DNA from: Curtobacterium sp. Leaf261
GTDB lineage: Bacteria; Actinomycetota; Actinomycetes; Actinomycetales; Microbacteriaceae
Length of the DNA: 64,000 nucleotides
NCBI RefSeq assembly: GCF_001422205.1
Contig: NZ_LMMJ01000008.1
Span: 238,915-302,914, forward strand
Reading direction: 5' to 3'
A program made the translations under genes and the position numbers. Of this stretch, positions 11,204 to 21,122 are shown piece by piece (positions within the stretch are counted from its first letter, which is position 1; every line of letters starts with the position of its first letter). The notes beneath the pieces were generated by a model. The model was not told where the DNA came from, did no database searches, and saw nothing but the letters and a program-made list of their open reading frames with translations.

Positions 11204-12193
11204 GTGACCCCTACGACGGAAACCGGCGCCCTCTTCCTGCAGCCCGATCGCAACCTCGCGATGGAGCTCGTCCGAGCGACGGAGGCGGCGGCGATCCGGG
11301 CGCAGCCGTGGATCGGTCGCGGTGAGAAGAACCTCGCCGACGGCGCCGCGGTCGACGCGATGCGGAAGTTCCTCGGCACGGTGAACTTCGACGGTGTCAT
11401 CGTGATCGGCGAGGGCGAGAAGGACAACGCCCCGATGCTCTTCAACGGCGAGCACGTCGGCAACGGCCACGGTCCGGCCTGCGACATCGCGGTGGACCCC
11501 ATCGACGGCACCTCGCTCACCGCCGCCGGCCGGCAGAACGCCATCTCCGTCATGGCGGTCTCGGACCGCGGATCGATGTACGACCCGTCCGCCGTCTTCT
11601 ACATGAACAAGATCGCCGCGGGCGCCGAGGGTCGCGACGTCCTCGACCTGCACGCGCCGATCGGCGACAACATCCGGGCGCTCGCGAAGGCCAAGCACAA
11701 GGACATCGAGGACATGCAGATCGCCGTCCTCGACCGTCCGCGGCACGAGGAGCTCATCCGCGAGATCCGTGCCTCGGGCGCCGGGACCCGGCTGCTGCTC
11801 GACGGCGACGTGGCCGGCGGTATCTCGGCGGCGATGCCCGGCTCGAAGATCGACATGTGCGTGGGTGTCGGTGGGACCCCGGAAGGCATCATCACCGCGT
11901 GCGCGATCAAGGCGCTCGGCGGGGTGCTGCTCGGCCAGCTGCAGCCGAAGGACGACGACGAGCGGCAGCGGGCGATCGACGCCGGCCACGACCTCGACAA
12001 GGTGCTCGACCAGGACGACCTCGTCACCGGCGACAACACCTTCTTCGTCGCGACGGGCGTCACCGACGGCGTGCTCGTCGACGGCGTGCGTCGTTCCCGC
12101 GGCGTGATCCACACCGACTCGATCGTGCTGCGCTCGCACTCGGGCACCGTCCGCCGGGTGCAGGCGGACCACCGCGCCGAGAAGTGGTTCTGA
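11204..12193 (+). CDS. glpX: class II fructose-1,6-bisphosphatase
   Basis: It removes the 1-phosphate of fructose 1,6-bisphosphate, the committed step of gluconeogenesis. Metal- and phosphate-binding stretches are [24 protein letters not shown] and GVGGTPEGI, all as in GlpX. The GTG at 11204 gives [17 protein letters not shown], and a -10 element sits 6 nt upstream. The length is 329 residues, normal. It is divergent from the aldolase gene and converges on rmuC. Confidence 0.96.
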   Translation: MTPTTETGALFLQPDRNLAMELVRATEAAAIRAQPWIGRGEKNLADGAAVDAMRKFLGTVNFDGVIVIGEGEKDNAPMLFNGEHVGNGHGPACDIAVDPIDGTSLTAAGRQNAISVMAVSDRGSMYDPSAVFYMNKIAAGAEGRDVLDLHAPIGDNIRALAKAKHKDIEDMQIAVLDRPRHEELIREIRASGAGTRLLLDGDVAGGISAAMPGSKIDMCVGVGGTPEGIITACAIKALGGVLLGQLQPKDDDERQRAIDAGHDLDKVLDQDDLVTGDNTFFVATGVTDGVLVDGVRRSRGVIHTDSIVLRSHSGTVRRVQADHRAEKWF

Positions 12194-12217
12194 GCCGCGT
12201 CCAAACGTCCGTGTCCT

Positions 12218-12288
12218 GAACACCCGGGTCCACGTCGAACACGTGTATCCGGGTGTTCCGCATGGACGGGGGTGTTCTGAACACCCGG
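12218..12288. repeat. palindrome cluster between glpX and rmuC
   Basis: The decamer GAACACCCGG appears at 12218-12227 and 12279-12288, and its complement at 12249-12258, with an inner CACGT/ACGTG pair (12231-12245). A second palindrome, GGGTGTT CTG AACACCC, covers 12270-12286. It lies between convergent gene ends, so a terminator role is possible, though no T-run follows. Confidence 0.65.
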
Positions 12289-12319
12289 CGCGGCCAGCCG
12301 ACCCGCGGCCGGCCGAACC

Positions 12320-13606
12320 TCAGCGCTCGTCGTCGAGCGCGCCGACGAGCTCCGGCGCGGTGAGCATCCGCGGCTCGTCCTCGACGCTGGCCGGCTCGGC
12401 GATCATCTTCGTTTCGTCGAGCAGGCTCAGCCGCCTGGCACTCGGCAGTACCTGCCGCTCGAGCGACCCGACGAACCGGTTGTAGTCCACGACGCTGCCG
12501 CGGATCGAGCGCCCGAGCTTGTCGACGTGCCCGGCCATCGTCGCCAGCCGTCCGTAGAGCTCACGGGAGATCCGGAAGAGGTCCTTCGCCTCCTCGGTCA
12601 CGACGTCCTGCTGCCAGCTGAACGCCACCGTCTTCAGCACGGACCACAGCGTCACGGGGGAGGCGAGGGCCACGCGCTTCCGGAACGCGTGGTCGAGGAG
12701 GCCCGGGTCGGCGGCGAGTGCGCTCGAGACGAGTGACTCCGACGGGATGAACGCGATCGTCAGCTCGGGGGAGCCGTCGTAGGCGCTCCAGTACTGCCGT
12801 GCGGCGAGGGCGTCGACGTGTGCGCGGAGCGCCTTGACGTGCTGGTCCACGAGCTGCGCGCGTCGGGCGCCGTCGGCGCCGGTGGCCGACGACGGGATCG
12901 TCGACGCCTCGAGGTACGCGGTGAACGGCACCTTGGCGTCCACCGCGATCGTCTTGCCACCCGGCAGGTGCACGATCATGTCGGGACGCGCGGCGCCCAC
13001 GCTCGTGGTGGCATGGGTCTGCACGTCGAAGTCCACCCGTTCGAGGAGTCCCGCCGCCTCCACCACGTTGCGGAGCTGCGTCTCGCCCCACACGCCGCGG
13101 GTGCTGTTCGCGGCGAGGGCGCTCGCGAGGGTCTCGGCGGTGGAGCGGAGTCGTTCCTCGGACTCGGCGGCGCTCCGGAGCTGGGCGGACAGCGCACCGT
13201 ACTGCTCGCCCCGCGCCCGCTCGAGCTCGGCGACCTTGGCGCGCATGACGTCGAGGCTCTGCGCGACCGGGCTGAGTGCCGTGAGGACCTTCGACTCGCT
13301 CTCGGTCCTGGCCGACTCCGCGCCGTGCATCCGCGACACGATGTGCTCGAGCTCGGCGGCTCGTCGTTCGAGCGACTCGACCTGCCGTCGGTACTGGCTG
13401 TCCTGCGCCTGCAGGCGCTCCTGGTGGTCCCTCGCGCGGTCGGCGTCGTGCGCGGCAGCGTCGGAGCTGGCCCGCTCGAGCTGGCCCCGCAGCGCCTCGG
13501 CGGTCGCACCGGACGCGGCCGAACGCCCCCTGGCGAGCGACCACGCGACGAGGGCACCGACCAGGGCGCCGACGACGAGGCCGACGAACAGCATGAGGAT
13601 CTCCAT
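12320..13606 (-). CDS. rmuC: DNA recombination protein RmuC
   Basis: RmuC proteins are nuclease-fold proteins linked to limiting inverted-repeat recombination. One N-terminal membrane segment (about residues 2-24) is followed by a coiled coil (about 35-165) and the conserved RmuC domain (about 165-400) with TRGVWGETQLRNVVEAAG, DMIVHLPGGKTIAVDAKVP and AFIPSESL. The ATG at 13606 has GGGAG 9 nt upstream. The length is 428 residues. Confidence 0.92.
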   Translation of the reverse strand: MEILMLFVGLVVGALVGALVAWSLARGRSAASGATAEALRGQLERASSDAAAHDADRARDHQERLQAQDSQYRRQVESLERRAAELEHIVSRMHGAESARTESESKVLTALSPVAQSLDVMRAKVAELERARGEQYGALSAQLRSAAESEERLRSTAETLASALAANSTRGVWGETQLRNVVEAAGLLERVDFDVQTHATTSVGAARPDMIVHLPGGKTIAVDAKVPFTAYLEASTIPSSATGADGARRAQLVDQHVKALRAHVDALAARQYWSAYDGSPELTIAFIPSESLVSSALAADPGLLDHAFRKRVALASPVTLWSVLKTVAFSWQQDVVTEEAKDLFRISRELYGRLATMAGHVDKLGRSIRGSVVDYNRFVGSLERQVLPSARRLSLLDETKMIAEPASVEDEPRMLTAPELVGALDDER

Positions 13607-13664
13607 GGCGGAAGGCTCCCAGCGACCGCCGACAGCGCCGGGACGCGACCGGCGCGGCGAACTT

Positions 13665-13697
13665 TGTCATGACATGAGCGCACCCGGGGTGTACGCT
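13665..13697 (+). promoter_or_regulatory. iol operon promoter with overlapping palindrome
   Basis: A -35 element ATGACA (13669-13674) and a -10 element TACGCT (13692-13697) are separated by 17 bp. The perfect palindrome TGTCATGACA (13665-13674) overlaps the -35. It has the GT-N4-AC form often bound by GntR-family repressors, so the GntR gene at 22409-23167 could act here. The predicted transcript has a leader of about 70 nt. Confidence 0.6.
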
Positions 13698-13774
13698 CGG
13701 CCCTGTTCGCAACGCGGCATCGGCGCCCCCACCCGACGACGGTCCGTCCCTCCTCGCACAGAAGGTCCGACTCC

Positions 13775-14752
13775 GTGGCACTGCCGATCGAGACCACCGA
13801 CCCGCCCGGGTACGACGTCGTCACGATGGGCCGGGTCGGCGTGGACATCTACCCGCAGCAGGCCGGCCTCGGGCTCGAGGACGTCGAGACCTTCTCCAAG
13901 TCCGTCGGTGGGAGCGCCACGAACGTCGCGATCGCCGCTGCCAGGCACGACCACCGAACGGCCGTCGTCACCCGCACCGGTGACGATCCGTTCGGCCGGT
14001 ACATCGCCCGCGAGCTCCCGAGGCTCGGCGTCTCCGCGGAGTTCCTGGACACCGTGCCCGGGCTGAGCACCCCGGTGACGTTCTGCGAGATCTTCCCGCC
14101 GGACGACTTCCCCCTGTACTTCTACCGGCAGCCCAAGGCGCCCGACCTCATGATCACCGCGAAGTCCGTGACGCTCCACGCGGTCGAGCGTGCACGCATC
14201 TTCTGGACCACCGTGACCGGGCTCAGCGAGGAGCCGAGCCGGCAGGCGCACCACGTGGCGTACCGGGCCCGCGGCCGTGCCGAGCACACCGTGCTCGACC
14301 TCGACTACCGACCGATGTTCTGGTCCTCCCCGGAGTCGGCGACGCGCGAGGTCGCCGTGGCGCTCGAACACGCGACCGTCGCGGTCGGCAACCGCGAGGA
14401 GTGCCGGATCGCCGTCGGTGAGACGGACCCGGTCCGCGCCGCGGACGCACTGCTCGAGCGCGGGGTCGGACTCGCGATCGTCAAGCAGGGGCCGAAGGGC
14501 GTCCTCGCGAAGACCCGCGACGAGTTCATCGAGGTCCGACCGCACGCGGTGGACGTCGTGAACGGTCTCGGCTCCGGCGACGGCTTCGGCGGCGCGCTCT
14601 GCCACGGCCTCCTCGCGGGCTGGAGCCTCGCGCGGACCCTCGCCTTCGCGAACGCGGCCGGCGCGATCGTCGCCACGCGCTTCGAGTGCTCGACCGCCAT
14701 GCCGACGAGCGCCGACGTCGACGCGTTCCTCGGGAGTGCCGCCCATGTCTGA
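13775..14752 (+). CDS. iolC: 5-dehydro-2-deoxygluconokinase
   Basis: A PfkB-family kinase that phosphorylates 5-dehydro-2-deoxygluconate in myo-inositol breakdown. The PfkB N-terminal region GGSATNVAIAAARHDHRTA (near residue 48) and the C-terminal anion-hole/catalytic motif NGLGSGDGFGGAL with its catalytic Asp (near residue 268) are intact. The GTG start at 13775 follows an AGAAGG about 10 nt upstream. The length is 325 residues, normal for IolC. It opens the operon and overlaps the next gene by 8 bp. Confidence 0.92.
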   Translation: MALPIETTDPPGYDVVTMGRVGVDIYPQQAGLGLEDVETFSKSVGGSATNVAIAAARHDHRTAVVTRTGDDPFGRYIARELPRLGVSAEFLDTVPGLSTPVTFCEIFPPDDFPLYFYRQPKAPDLMITAKSVTLHAVERARIFWTTVTGLSEEPSRQAHHVAYRARGRAEHTVLDLDYRPMFWSSPESATREVAVALEHATVAVGNREECRIAVGETDPVRAADALLERGVGLAIVKQGPKGVLAKTRDEFIEVRPHAVDVVNGLGSGDGFGGALCHGLLAGWSLARTLAFANAAGAIVATRFECSTAMPTSADVDAFLGSAAHV

Positions 14753-15689
14753 GCTGGTCACCACCGACCGCGCCGCGGACCTCGGCGACGCGTTCGGCCG
14801 CATCCGCGAGGTCCGGGCGACCGCCCCGGGGACGATCCGCGAGACGCTGCTGTCCCGTCGTCGTCGTCCGCTCCTCCGCGGCGACGACCGGCTGTTCATC
14901 GTCGCCGCCGACCACCCGGCCCGCGGCGCGCTCGCCGTCGGCGACGACGAGTCCGCGATGGCCGACCGGTACGACCTGCTGGCCCGGCTCGTCACGGCGC
15001 TCGGGCGTCCGGGCGTCGACGGGGTCCTCGGCACGCCGGACATCATCGAGGACCTGGCCCTGCTCGGCGTCCTCGACGACAGGGTGGTCGTCGGCTCGAT
15101 GAACCGCGGTGGGCTCCGCGGCGCCCGCTTCGAGATGGACGACCGGTACACGGCCTACTCGGCACAGTCCATCAGGGACGCCGGACTCGACTTCGCCAAG
15201 CTCCTGCTCCGGGTCGCCCTCGACGACGCCGGTACCGCACCGACCCTGGCGGCCACCGCGCAGGCCGTGTCCGACGCGGCGCGCCTCGAGCTGCCGATCA
15301 TGCTCGAGCCGTTCATGAGCACCTGGCAGGACGGCCGGGTCGGCAACGACCTGCGCGCGGAGGCCGTCATCCGCTCGACCGCGATCGCCGCGGGGCTCGG
15401 GGAGTCGAGCGCGTACTCGTGGCTGAAGCTCCCCGTCGTCGACGAGATGGAGCGGGTGATGGCGGCCACGACGCTGCCGACCCTGCTGCTCGGCGGCGAC
15501 CCCTCCGCGAACCCCGACGAGACCTACGACCGGTGGGCGGACGCACTCGCGCTGCCCGGCGTCCGGGGGCTCGTCGTCGGACGGACCCTCCTCTACCCGC
15601 CGGACGGGGACGTCGCCGCTGCCGTCGACGTCGCCGCGGGCCTCGTGCACACCTCCACCACCGTCGCTCCAGCAAAGGACCACGCATGA
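14745..15689 (+). CDS. Cgl0159-family (beta/alpha)8-barrel protein of the inositol operon
   Basis: A 314-residue protein of the Cgl0159 family, aldolase-like barrels found between iolC and iolA in actinobacterial inositol operons. Visible features are FIVAADHPARG near residue 58, SMNRGGLRGARFEMDD and KLPVVDEMERV. By position it is the best candidate for the 2-deoxy-5-keto-gluconate 6-phosphate aldolase (the IolJ step), since no classical IolJ is present in the window. The ATG at 14745 has GGGAG 8 nt upstream and overlaps iolC. It also overlaps iolA by 4 bp. Confidence 0.8.
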   Translation: MSELVTTDRAADLGDAFGRIREVRATAPGTIRETLLSRRRRPLLRGDDRLFIVAADHPARGALAVGDDESAMADRYDLLARLVTALGRPGVDGVLGTPDIIEDLALLGVLDDRVVVGSMNRGGLRGARFEMDDRYTAYSAQSIRDAGLDFAKLLLRVALDDAGTAPTLAATAQAVSDAARLELPIMLEPFMSTWQDGRVGNDLRAEAVIRSTAIAAGLGESSAYSWLKLPVVDEMERVMAATTLPTLLLGGDPSANPDETYDRWADALALPGVRGLVVGRTLLYPPDGDVAAAVDVAAGLVHTSTTVAPAKDHA

Positions 15690-17236
15690 CGACCAGCACC
15701 GCACCCGCCACGACGAACACCGCGACGCTCCCCGTCGTCGGCCACTGGATCGACGGCGCTCTCGTCCCGTCGACCTCCGGCCGCACGCAGCCCGTGTACG
15801 ACCCGGCGCTCGGCGTGGCGACGAAGGAGGTCGCCCTCGCGAGCCAGGAGGAGATCGACACGGCGATCGCCTCCGCCAAGGCCGCGTTCCCCGCCTGGCG
15901 CGACCTCTCGATGGCCAAGAAGCAGCAGATCATGTTCGCGTTCCGCGAGATCCTGAACCGCGACAAGGCGGAGCTCGCCGAGATCATCACGAGCGAGCAC
16001 GGCAAGGTCATCTCCGACGCGCTCGGGGAGATCGCCCGCGGGCAGGAGGTCGTGGAGCTCGCGACGAGCATGCCGAGCCTGGTGAAGGGCGAGTTCTCCG
16101 AGAACGTGTCCACCGGCGTCGACGTGTTCTCGATCCGCCAGCCGCTCGGTGTCGTCGGTGTCATCAGCCCGTTCAACTTCCCGGTCATGGTGCCGCTGTG
16201 GTTCCTGCCGATCGCGATCGCCGCCGGCAACACGGTGGTGCTGAAGCCGAGCGAGAAGGACCCGTCGGCCGCGCTCTGGATCGCTGCGAAGCTCGGGGAG
16301 GCCGGCCTGCCGGACGGTGTCCTGACGGTCCTGAACGGTGACAAGACCGCCGTCGACGGACTGCTCACGAGCCCGGACGTCGAGTCCATCTCGTTCGTCG
16401 GATCGACCCCGATCGCGCAGTACGTCTACGAGACCGGGACGAAGCACGGCAAGCGCGTGCAGGCGCTCGGTGGCGCGAAGAACCACATGCTGGTGCTCCC
16501 GGACGCCGACCTCGACCTGGTCGCCGACAGCGCCGTCAACGCGGGCTTCGGCTCCGCGGGCGAGCGCTGCATGGCCATTTCGGTCGTCGTCGCGGTCGAG
16601 CCCGTGGCGGACGACCTCATCGCGAAGATCGTCGAGCGGGCCGGCATGCTCCGGATCGGCGACGGCCGTCGTGGCTGCGACATGGGCCCGCTCGTCACCG
16701 AGCAGCACCGCGACAAGGTCGCCTCGTACATCGAGGTCGCGGAGCAGGACGGTGCCGAGGTCGTCGTCGACGGCCGTACGGTCCAGCCGGACGGCGACGA
16801 GAACGGGTTCTGGCTCGGCCCGACGCTGATCGACCGTGTCCCGACCAGCAGCCGCGTGTACACCGAGGAGATCTTCGGTCCGGTGCTCAGCGTCGTCCGG
16901 GTGGCGACCTACGAGGAGGGCGTCGAGCTCATCAACTCGGGCGCATTCGGCAACGGGACCGCGATCTTCACGAACGACGGCGGGGCCGCACGTCGGTTCC
17001 AGAAGGACGTGCAGGTCGGCATGATCGGCATCAACGTGCCCATCCCGGTCCCCGTTGCCTACTATTCGTTCGGCGGGTGGAAGAAATCGCTCTTCGGCGA
17101 CAGCAAGGCGTACGGCCAGGACGGCGTGGACTTCTTCACCCGTCAGAAGGCCGTCACGTCCCGGTGGACCGACCCCGCCGACCGGAGCGGCTCGACGCAC
17201 GGCGGCGTCGACCTCGGCTTCCCGTCGAACGCCTGA
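15686..17236 (+). CDS. iolA: methylmalonate-semialdehyde dehydrogenase (CoA-acylating)
   Basis: It converts malonate semialdehyde (or methylmalonate semialdehyde) to acetyl-CoA (or propionyl-CoA), the last step of inositol catabolism. The ALDH fold shows ISPFNFPVMVPLWFLPIA, SFVGSTPIAQYVYETG, the family-specific ALGGAKNHMLVLPDA and the active-site GSAGERCM with C295. The ATG at 15686 overlaps the previous stop (ATGA) and has AAAGGA upstream. The 516-residue length includes a slightly long C-terminus rich in Ser/Gly. Confidence 0.94.
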   Translation: MTTSTAPATTNTATLPVVGHWIDGALVPSTSGRTQPVYDPALGVATKEVALASQEEIDTAIASAKAAFPAWRDLSMAKKQQIMFAFREILNRDKAELAEIITSEHGKVISDALGEIARGQEVVELATSMPSLVKGEFSENVSTGVDVFSIRQPLGVVGVISPFNFPVMVPLWFLPIAIAAGNTVVLKPSEKDPSAALWIAAKLGEAGLPDGVLTVLNGDKTAVDGLLTSPDVESISFVGSTPIAQYVYETGTKHGKRVQALGGAKNHMLVLPDADLDLVADSAVNAGFGSAGERCMAISVVVAVEPVADDLIAKIVERAGMLRIGDGRRGCDMGPLVTEQHRDKVASYIEVAEQDGAEVVVDGRTVQPDGDENGFWLGPTLIDRVPTSSRVYTEEIFGPVLSVVRVATYEEGVELINSGAFGNGTAIFTNDGGAARRFQKDVQVGMIGINVPIPVPVAYYSFGGWKKSLFGDSKAYGQDGVDFFTRQKAVTSRWTDPADRSGSTHGGVDLGFPSNA

Positions 17237-17241
17237 TCGCG

Positions 17242-18201
17242 ATGACCGAGCAGAACGCCAGCGCCTGGTTCGTCCCGAGCGGGTCCCGTCCGGAGGACGG
17301 CTGGACCGACGTCGTCGACGGCCGCGTCGCCGGATGGGCCCACACCGGCATCCGCCTCGGCAGCCTGGTGGGCGGCGGACCCGACCTCGAGGCGGACGGG
17401 CAGCCGACGGACCCGGCCGAGCTGCGCCTCCCGTCCGATGCCGTGGAGCGCATCGTCGTGCCGCTGAGCGGCACCTTCACCGTCGCGTACGACGGCGCGT
17501 CCGGTTCCGGGACGATCATCCTGGAGGGCCGTGGCAGCGTCTTCGACGGACCGACCGACGTCCTCTACCTGGGTGCGCACACCGGGGCGAGCGTCATCGG
17601 GACGGGCCGCTTCGCGGTGGCCGAGGCACCGACCGACGAGGTCAGGCCGGCGGCGTACATCCCGGCCGGTGACGTCCCTGTCGAACTCCGCGGTGCCGGC
17701 CAGTCGAGTCGGCAGGTCCACAACTTCGGCACCCCGGCGGCACTCGACGCGGTCAAGCTCATCGTGTGCGAGGTCATCACGCCCGCGGGCAACTGGTCCT
17801 CGTACCCGCCGCACAAGCACGACACGCTCGTGCCCGGGTCGGAGTCGGACCTCGAGGAGATCTACTACTACGAGGCCGCGGTCACCCGTGGTGCGATCGG
17901 CGAGGTCCCCGAGACCGCCGACCCGTTCGCGCTGCACCGCACCTCCGCCTCCGACGACCGCCCGATCGACGAGTTCCGGCAGGTGCGGACCGGCGACGTC
18001 GTCCTCGTGCCGTACGGCTGGCACGGCCCCGCGGTCGCAGCACCCGGGTACGACATGTACTACCTCAACGTGATGGCCGGTCCGGACCCCGAGCGCGTCT
18101 GGAACATCACGGACCACCCGGCGCACGGCTGGGTCAGGAGCCAGTGGGAGGCGGAGATGATCGACCCACGCCTGCCCTACCAGAAGGAGTCACCCCGATG
18201 A
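17242..18201 (+). CDS. iolB: 5-deoxy-glucuronate isomerase
   Basis: A double-cupin metal enzyme that isomerises 5-deoxyglucuronate to 5-dehydro-2-deoxygluconate, the substrate of IolC. The metal-binding cupin motif SSYPPHKHD followed by LEEIYYY is at about residues 190-215, and the second cupin half VLVPYGWHGP is near 255. The length is 319 residues (family about 270-300). The ATG at 17242 is 5 bp after the iolA stop without a strong ribosome-binding site, so translation is probably coupled. The stop overlaps iolD by 4 bp. Confidence 0.93.
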   Translation: MTEQNASAWFVPSGSRPEDGWTDVVDGRVAGWAHTGIRLGSLVGGGPDLEADGQPTDPAELRLPSDAVERIVVPLSGTFTVAYDGASGSGTIILEGRGSVFDGPTDVLYLGAHTGASVIGTGRFAVAEAPTDEVRPAAYIPAGDVPVELRGAGQSSRQVHNFGTPAALDAVKLIVCEVITPAGNWSSYPPHKHDTLVPGSESDLEEIYYYEAAVTRGAIGEVPETADPFALHRTSASDDRPIDEFRQVRTGDVVLVPYGWHGPAVAAPGYDMYYLNVMAGPDPERVWNITDHPAHGWVRSQWEAEMIDPRLPYQKESPR

Positions 18202-20114
18202 GCACCACCCGTCGCATGACCGTCGGCCAGGCCCTGATCGAGTTCCTCGCCAACCAGTGGACGGTCGACGGCGACGTCCGCGAGCGCATCGTCCCGGGGG
18301 TCTTCGGCATCTTCGGGCACGGCAACGTCGCGGGTGTCGGGCAGGCGATCAAGCAGCTGCACGTCGACCACCCGGGGCTGCTGCCGTACCACCAGGCCCG
18401 CAACGAGCAGGCGATGGTGCACGAGTCCGTCGGGTTCGCCCGGATGCGCCGTCGTCGGGCCACGTTCGCCTGCACCGCGTCGGTCGGCCCGGGAGCTGCG
18501 AACATGCTGACCGGTGCCGCGCTCGCGACGACGAACCGGATGCCGGTGCTGCTCCTGCCGAGCGACACCTTCGCGACCCGCGTGTCCGACCCGGTGCTGC
18601 AGCAGGTCGAGCAGCCGCACGACACGTCGGTGCAGGTCACCGACGCGTTCCGGCCGCTCTCGCGGTTCTTCGACCGCGTGGACCGTCCCGAGCAGCTGTT
18701 CTCGATCGCGCTCGCCGCACTCCGCGTGCTCACCGACCCGGCCGAGACGGGTGCGGTGACGATCGCGCTGCCGGAGGACGTGCAGGCCGAGGAGCTCGAC
18801 GTCCCCGTCGAGTTCCTGCAGCCCCGCGAATGGCACGTCCGTCGCCCGCTGCCGGAGACGGGGCCGCTCGAGCGGGCCGTCGCCGCGATCCGCGCCGCCC
18901 GGAACCCGGTCGTCGTCGCCGGCGGTGGCGTGCTCTACTCCGGCGCCGAGGCCGCGCTCGCCGCGTTCGCGGAGGCCACCGGGATCCCGGTCGGCACCTC
19001 GCAGGCCGGCGGCGGATCGCTCGTCTGGGACCACCCGCAGAACCTCGGCGGCGTCGGCGCGACCGGCACCGCGGCCGCGAACGCGATCGCGGCGGACGCC
19101 GACGTCGTCATCGGCATCGGCACGCGGTACAGCGACTTCACCACCGCGTCGCGCACCGCCTTCCAGAACGAGGACGTCACCTTCGTGAACGTCAACGTCG
19201 CGTCCTTCGATGCCTACAAGCACGGCAGCCAGCTGCCGCTGATCGCGGACGCACGGGAGGCACTGGTCGCCATGACCGCCGCGCTCGCGCCCGCCTCCGG
19301 TGACGGTGCGTACCGCGTGTCGTCGTCGTACGCCGACCGGATCAGCACCCTGAAGGCCGACTGGGACGCGGTGGTCGACGCCGCGTTCCGGCCGTCCGGG
19401 AAGGCACTGCCCGGGCAGTCCGAGATCATCGGCGCGGTCCAGTCCTCGACCGACCCGCGCGACGTCGTCGTCCAGGCGGCCGGTTCGCTCCCGGGCGACC
19501 TGCACAAGCTCTGGCGCGTCCGTGACGCCCTCGGGTACCACGTCGAGTACGCCTTCTCGTGCATGGGCTACGAGATCGCCGGAGGACTCGGTGTCCGCCG
19601 TGCCGCCCCCGATCGCGACGTCGTCGTCATGGTCGGCGACGGCTCGTACCTGATGCTGCACACCGAGCTCGTCACGGCGGTCGCCGAGGGGATCAAGATC
19701 ATCGTGGTGCTCATCCAGAACCACGGCTACGCGTCGATCGGCCACCTGTCCGAGACCGTCGGGTCCGAGCGGTTCGGCACGAGGTACCGCTCGCTCGACG
19801 ACACCGGGTCGTTCGAGAACGGTGAGCCGCTGCCGGTCGACCTCGCCGCGAACGCCCGCTCGTACGGCGTCGACGTGATCGAGGTCGAGCCGGGCCCGTC
19901 GTCGATCGAGGACCTCCGGGCCGCGGTGCGTCAGGCGAAGCAGAACGACCACACGACCCTCATCCACGTCGACGCCGACCCGCTCGACTACGCCCCGGAC
20001 GGCAACGGCTGGTGGGACGTCCCGGTCGCCGAGACCTCGACGCTCGCCTCGACGCAGGCGGCCCGTGCGGCGTACGTCGATGAGCGGGCGGCGCAGCGAC
20101 CGCTCCTCGGCTGA
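18198..20114 (+). CDS. iolD: 3D-(3,5/4)-trihydroxycyclohexane-1,2-dione acylhydrolase
   Basis: A thiamine diphosphate enzyme that hydrolyses the ring dione to 5-deoxyglucuronate. The three TPP-fold domains are visible: the Pyr domain with NEQAMVHESVGFAR (the catalytic Glu), a central domain, and the PP domain with the motif MVGDGSYLMLHTEL (near residue 480) ending in IQNHGYASIG. The ATG at 18198 has GAAGGAG 8 nt upstream and overlaps the iolB stop. The length is 638 residues, normal for IolD. Confidence 0.94.
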   Translation: MSTTRRMTVGQALIEFLANQWTVDGDVRERIVPGVFGIFGHGNVAGVGQAIKQLHVDHPGLLPYHQARNEQAMVHESVGFARMRRRRATFACTASVGPGAANMLTGAALATTNRMPVLLLPSDTFATRVSDPVLQQVEQPHDTSVQVTDAFRPLSRFFDRVDRPEQLFSIALAALRVLTDPAETGAVTIALPEDVQAEELDVPVEFLQPREWHVRRPLPETGPLERAVAAIRAARNPVVVAGGGVLYSGAEAALAAFAEATGIPVGTSQAGGGSLVWDHPQNLGGVGATGTAAANAIAADADVVIGIGTRYSDFTTASRTAFQNEDVTFVNVNVASFDAYKHGSQLPLIADAREALVAMTAALAPASGDGAYRVSSSYADRISTLKADWDAVVDAAFRPSGKALPGQSEIIGAVQSSTDPRDVVVQAAGSLPGDLHKLWRVRDALGYHVEYAFSCMGYEIAGGLGVRRAAPDRDVVVMVGDGSYLMLHTELVTAVAEGIKIIVVLIQNHGYASIGHLSETVGSERFGTRYRSLDDTGSFENGEPLPVDLAANARSYGVDVIEVEPGPSSIEDLRAAVRQAKQNDHTTLIHVDADPLDYAPDGNGWWDVPVAETSTLASTQAARAAYVDERAAQRPLLG

Positions 20115-20172
20115 CCCCGTCCACGAGCCAGACCAACCTCCCCCCACCACGCAGGAAGCAGACACCGCCGTC

Positions 20173-21099
20173 ATGACCGACACCGCACCCGCCCCGGCCT
20201 CCATCCGCATCGGCACCGCCCCGGACTCGTGGGGCGTCTGGTTCCCGGACGACCCGCAGCAGGTCCCGTGGCAGCGGTTCCTCGACGAGGCGGCCGCCGC
20301 CGGGTACGAGTGGATCGAGCTCGGCCCGTACGGGTACCTGCCGACGGACCCGTCCGAGCTGTCCGACGAGCTCGCGTCGCGCGGACTCAGGCTCTCCGCG
20401 GGCACCGTCTTCACCGGGTTCCACAAGGGCGAGGACCAGTTCCAGCGCGCATGGGACCAGGCGGTCGCGGTCGCGGGACTCGCGTCGAAGCTCGGCGCCG
20501 AGCACCTCGTGACGATCCCGGACCTCTGGCGCTCCGACGCCACCGAGGAGGTGCTCGAGTCCCGGACCCTGACCGACGAGCAGTGGGACCGGCTCGGCCG
20601 CGGGCACGACCAGCTCGGCAAGGCCCTGCTCGAGGAGTACGGCGTCCACCAGCAGTTCCACACCCATGCCGACAGCCACGTCGGCACCTACGGCGAGACC
20701 GTCCGGTTCCTCGAGGTGACGAACCCCGAGTACACGAACCTCTGCCTCGACACCGGGCACTTCGCGTACTACGGGGGTGACAACCTGCGGATGATCGAGG
20801 AGCACCCGGACCGGATCGGGTACCTGCACCTCAAGCAGGTCGACCACGACGTCCTCTTCCAGGCGCTCAAGAACGACACCCCGTTCGCCACCGCCGTCGC
20901 GCGGGGCGTGATGACCGAGCCACCCCTCGGCGAGCCCGCGCTGGCACCGATCATCGAGGCCGTCGCGGCGATCAACCCGGACGTCTTCGGCATCGTCGAG
21001 CAGGACATGTACGGCTGCTCGGTCGATGCGCCGGGGCCGATCGCCACACGCACCTTCCAGCACATCTTCGGCGAGACCACCGCCGCCCGCGTCCACTGA
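20173..21099 (+). CDS. iolE: inosose dehydratase-like TIM-barrel protein
   Basis: A 308-residue protein of the xylose isomerase-like TIM-barrel superfamily. The start SIRIGTAPDSWGVWFP and metal-site candidates HTHADSHVGTY, CLDTGHFAYYGG and YLHLKQVDH are as in inositol-operon barrels. By its position after iolD it is most likely 2-keto-myo-inositol dehydratase. The IolI/IolH isomerase types share this fold and cannot be excluded. The ATG at 20173 is chosen by homology; an AGGAAG lies about 16 nt upstream, rather far. Confidence 0.75.
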   Translation: MTDTAPAPASIRIGTAPDSWGVWFPDDPQQVPWQRFLDEAAAAGYEWIELGPYGYLPTDPSELSDELASRGLRLSAGTVFTGFHKGEDQFQRAWDQAVAVAGLASKLGAEHLVTIPDLWRSDATEEVLESRTLTDEQWDRLGRGHDQLGKALLEEYGVHQQFHTHADSHVGTYGETVRFLEVTNPEYTNLCLDTGHFAYYGGDNLRMIEEHPDRIGYLHLKQVDHDVLFQALKNDTPFATAVARGVMTEPPLGEPALAPIIEAVAAINPDVFGIVEQDMYGCSVDAPGPIATRTFQHIFGETTAARVH

Positions 21100-21122
21100 G
21101 CCCCGAACCAGGAGCACCACGC

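Noticed and set aside
15593..17200. A 535-codon frame antisense to iolA
   Set aside because: It has no domain signals and lies wholly opposite a complete aldehyde dehydrogenase with intact active site.
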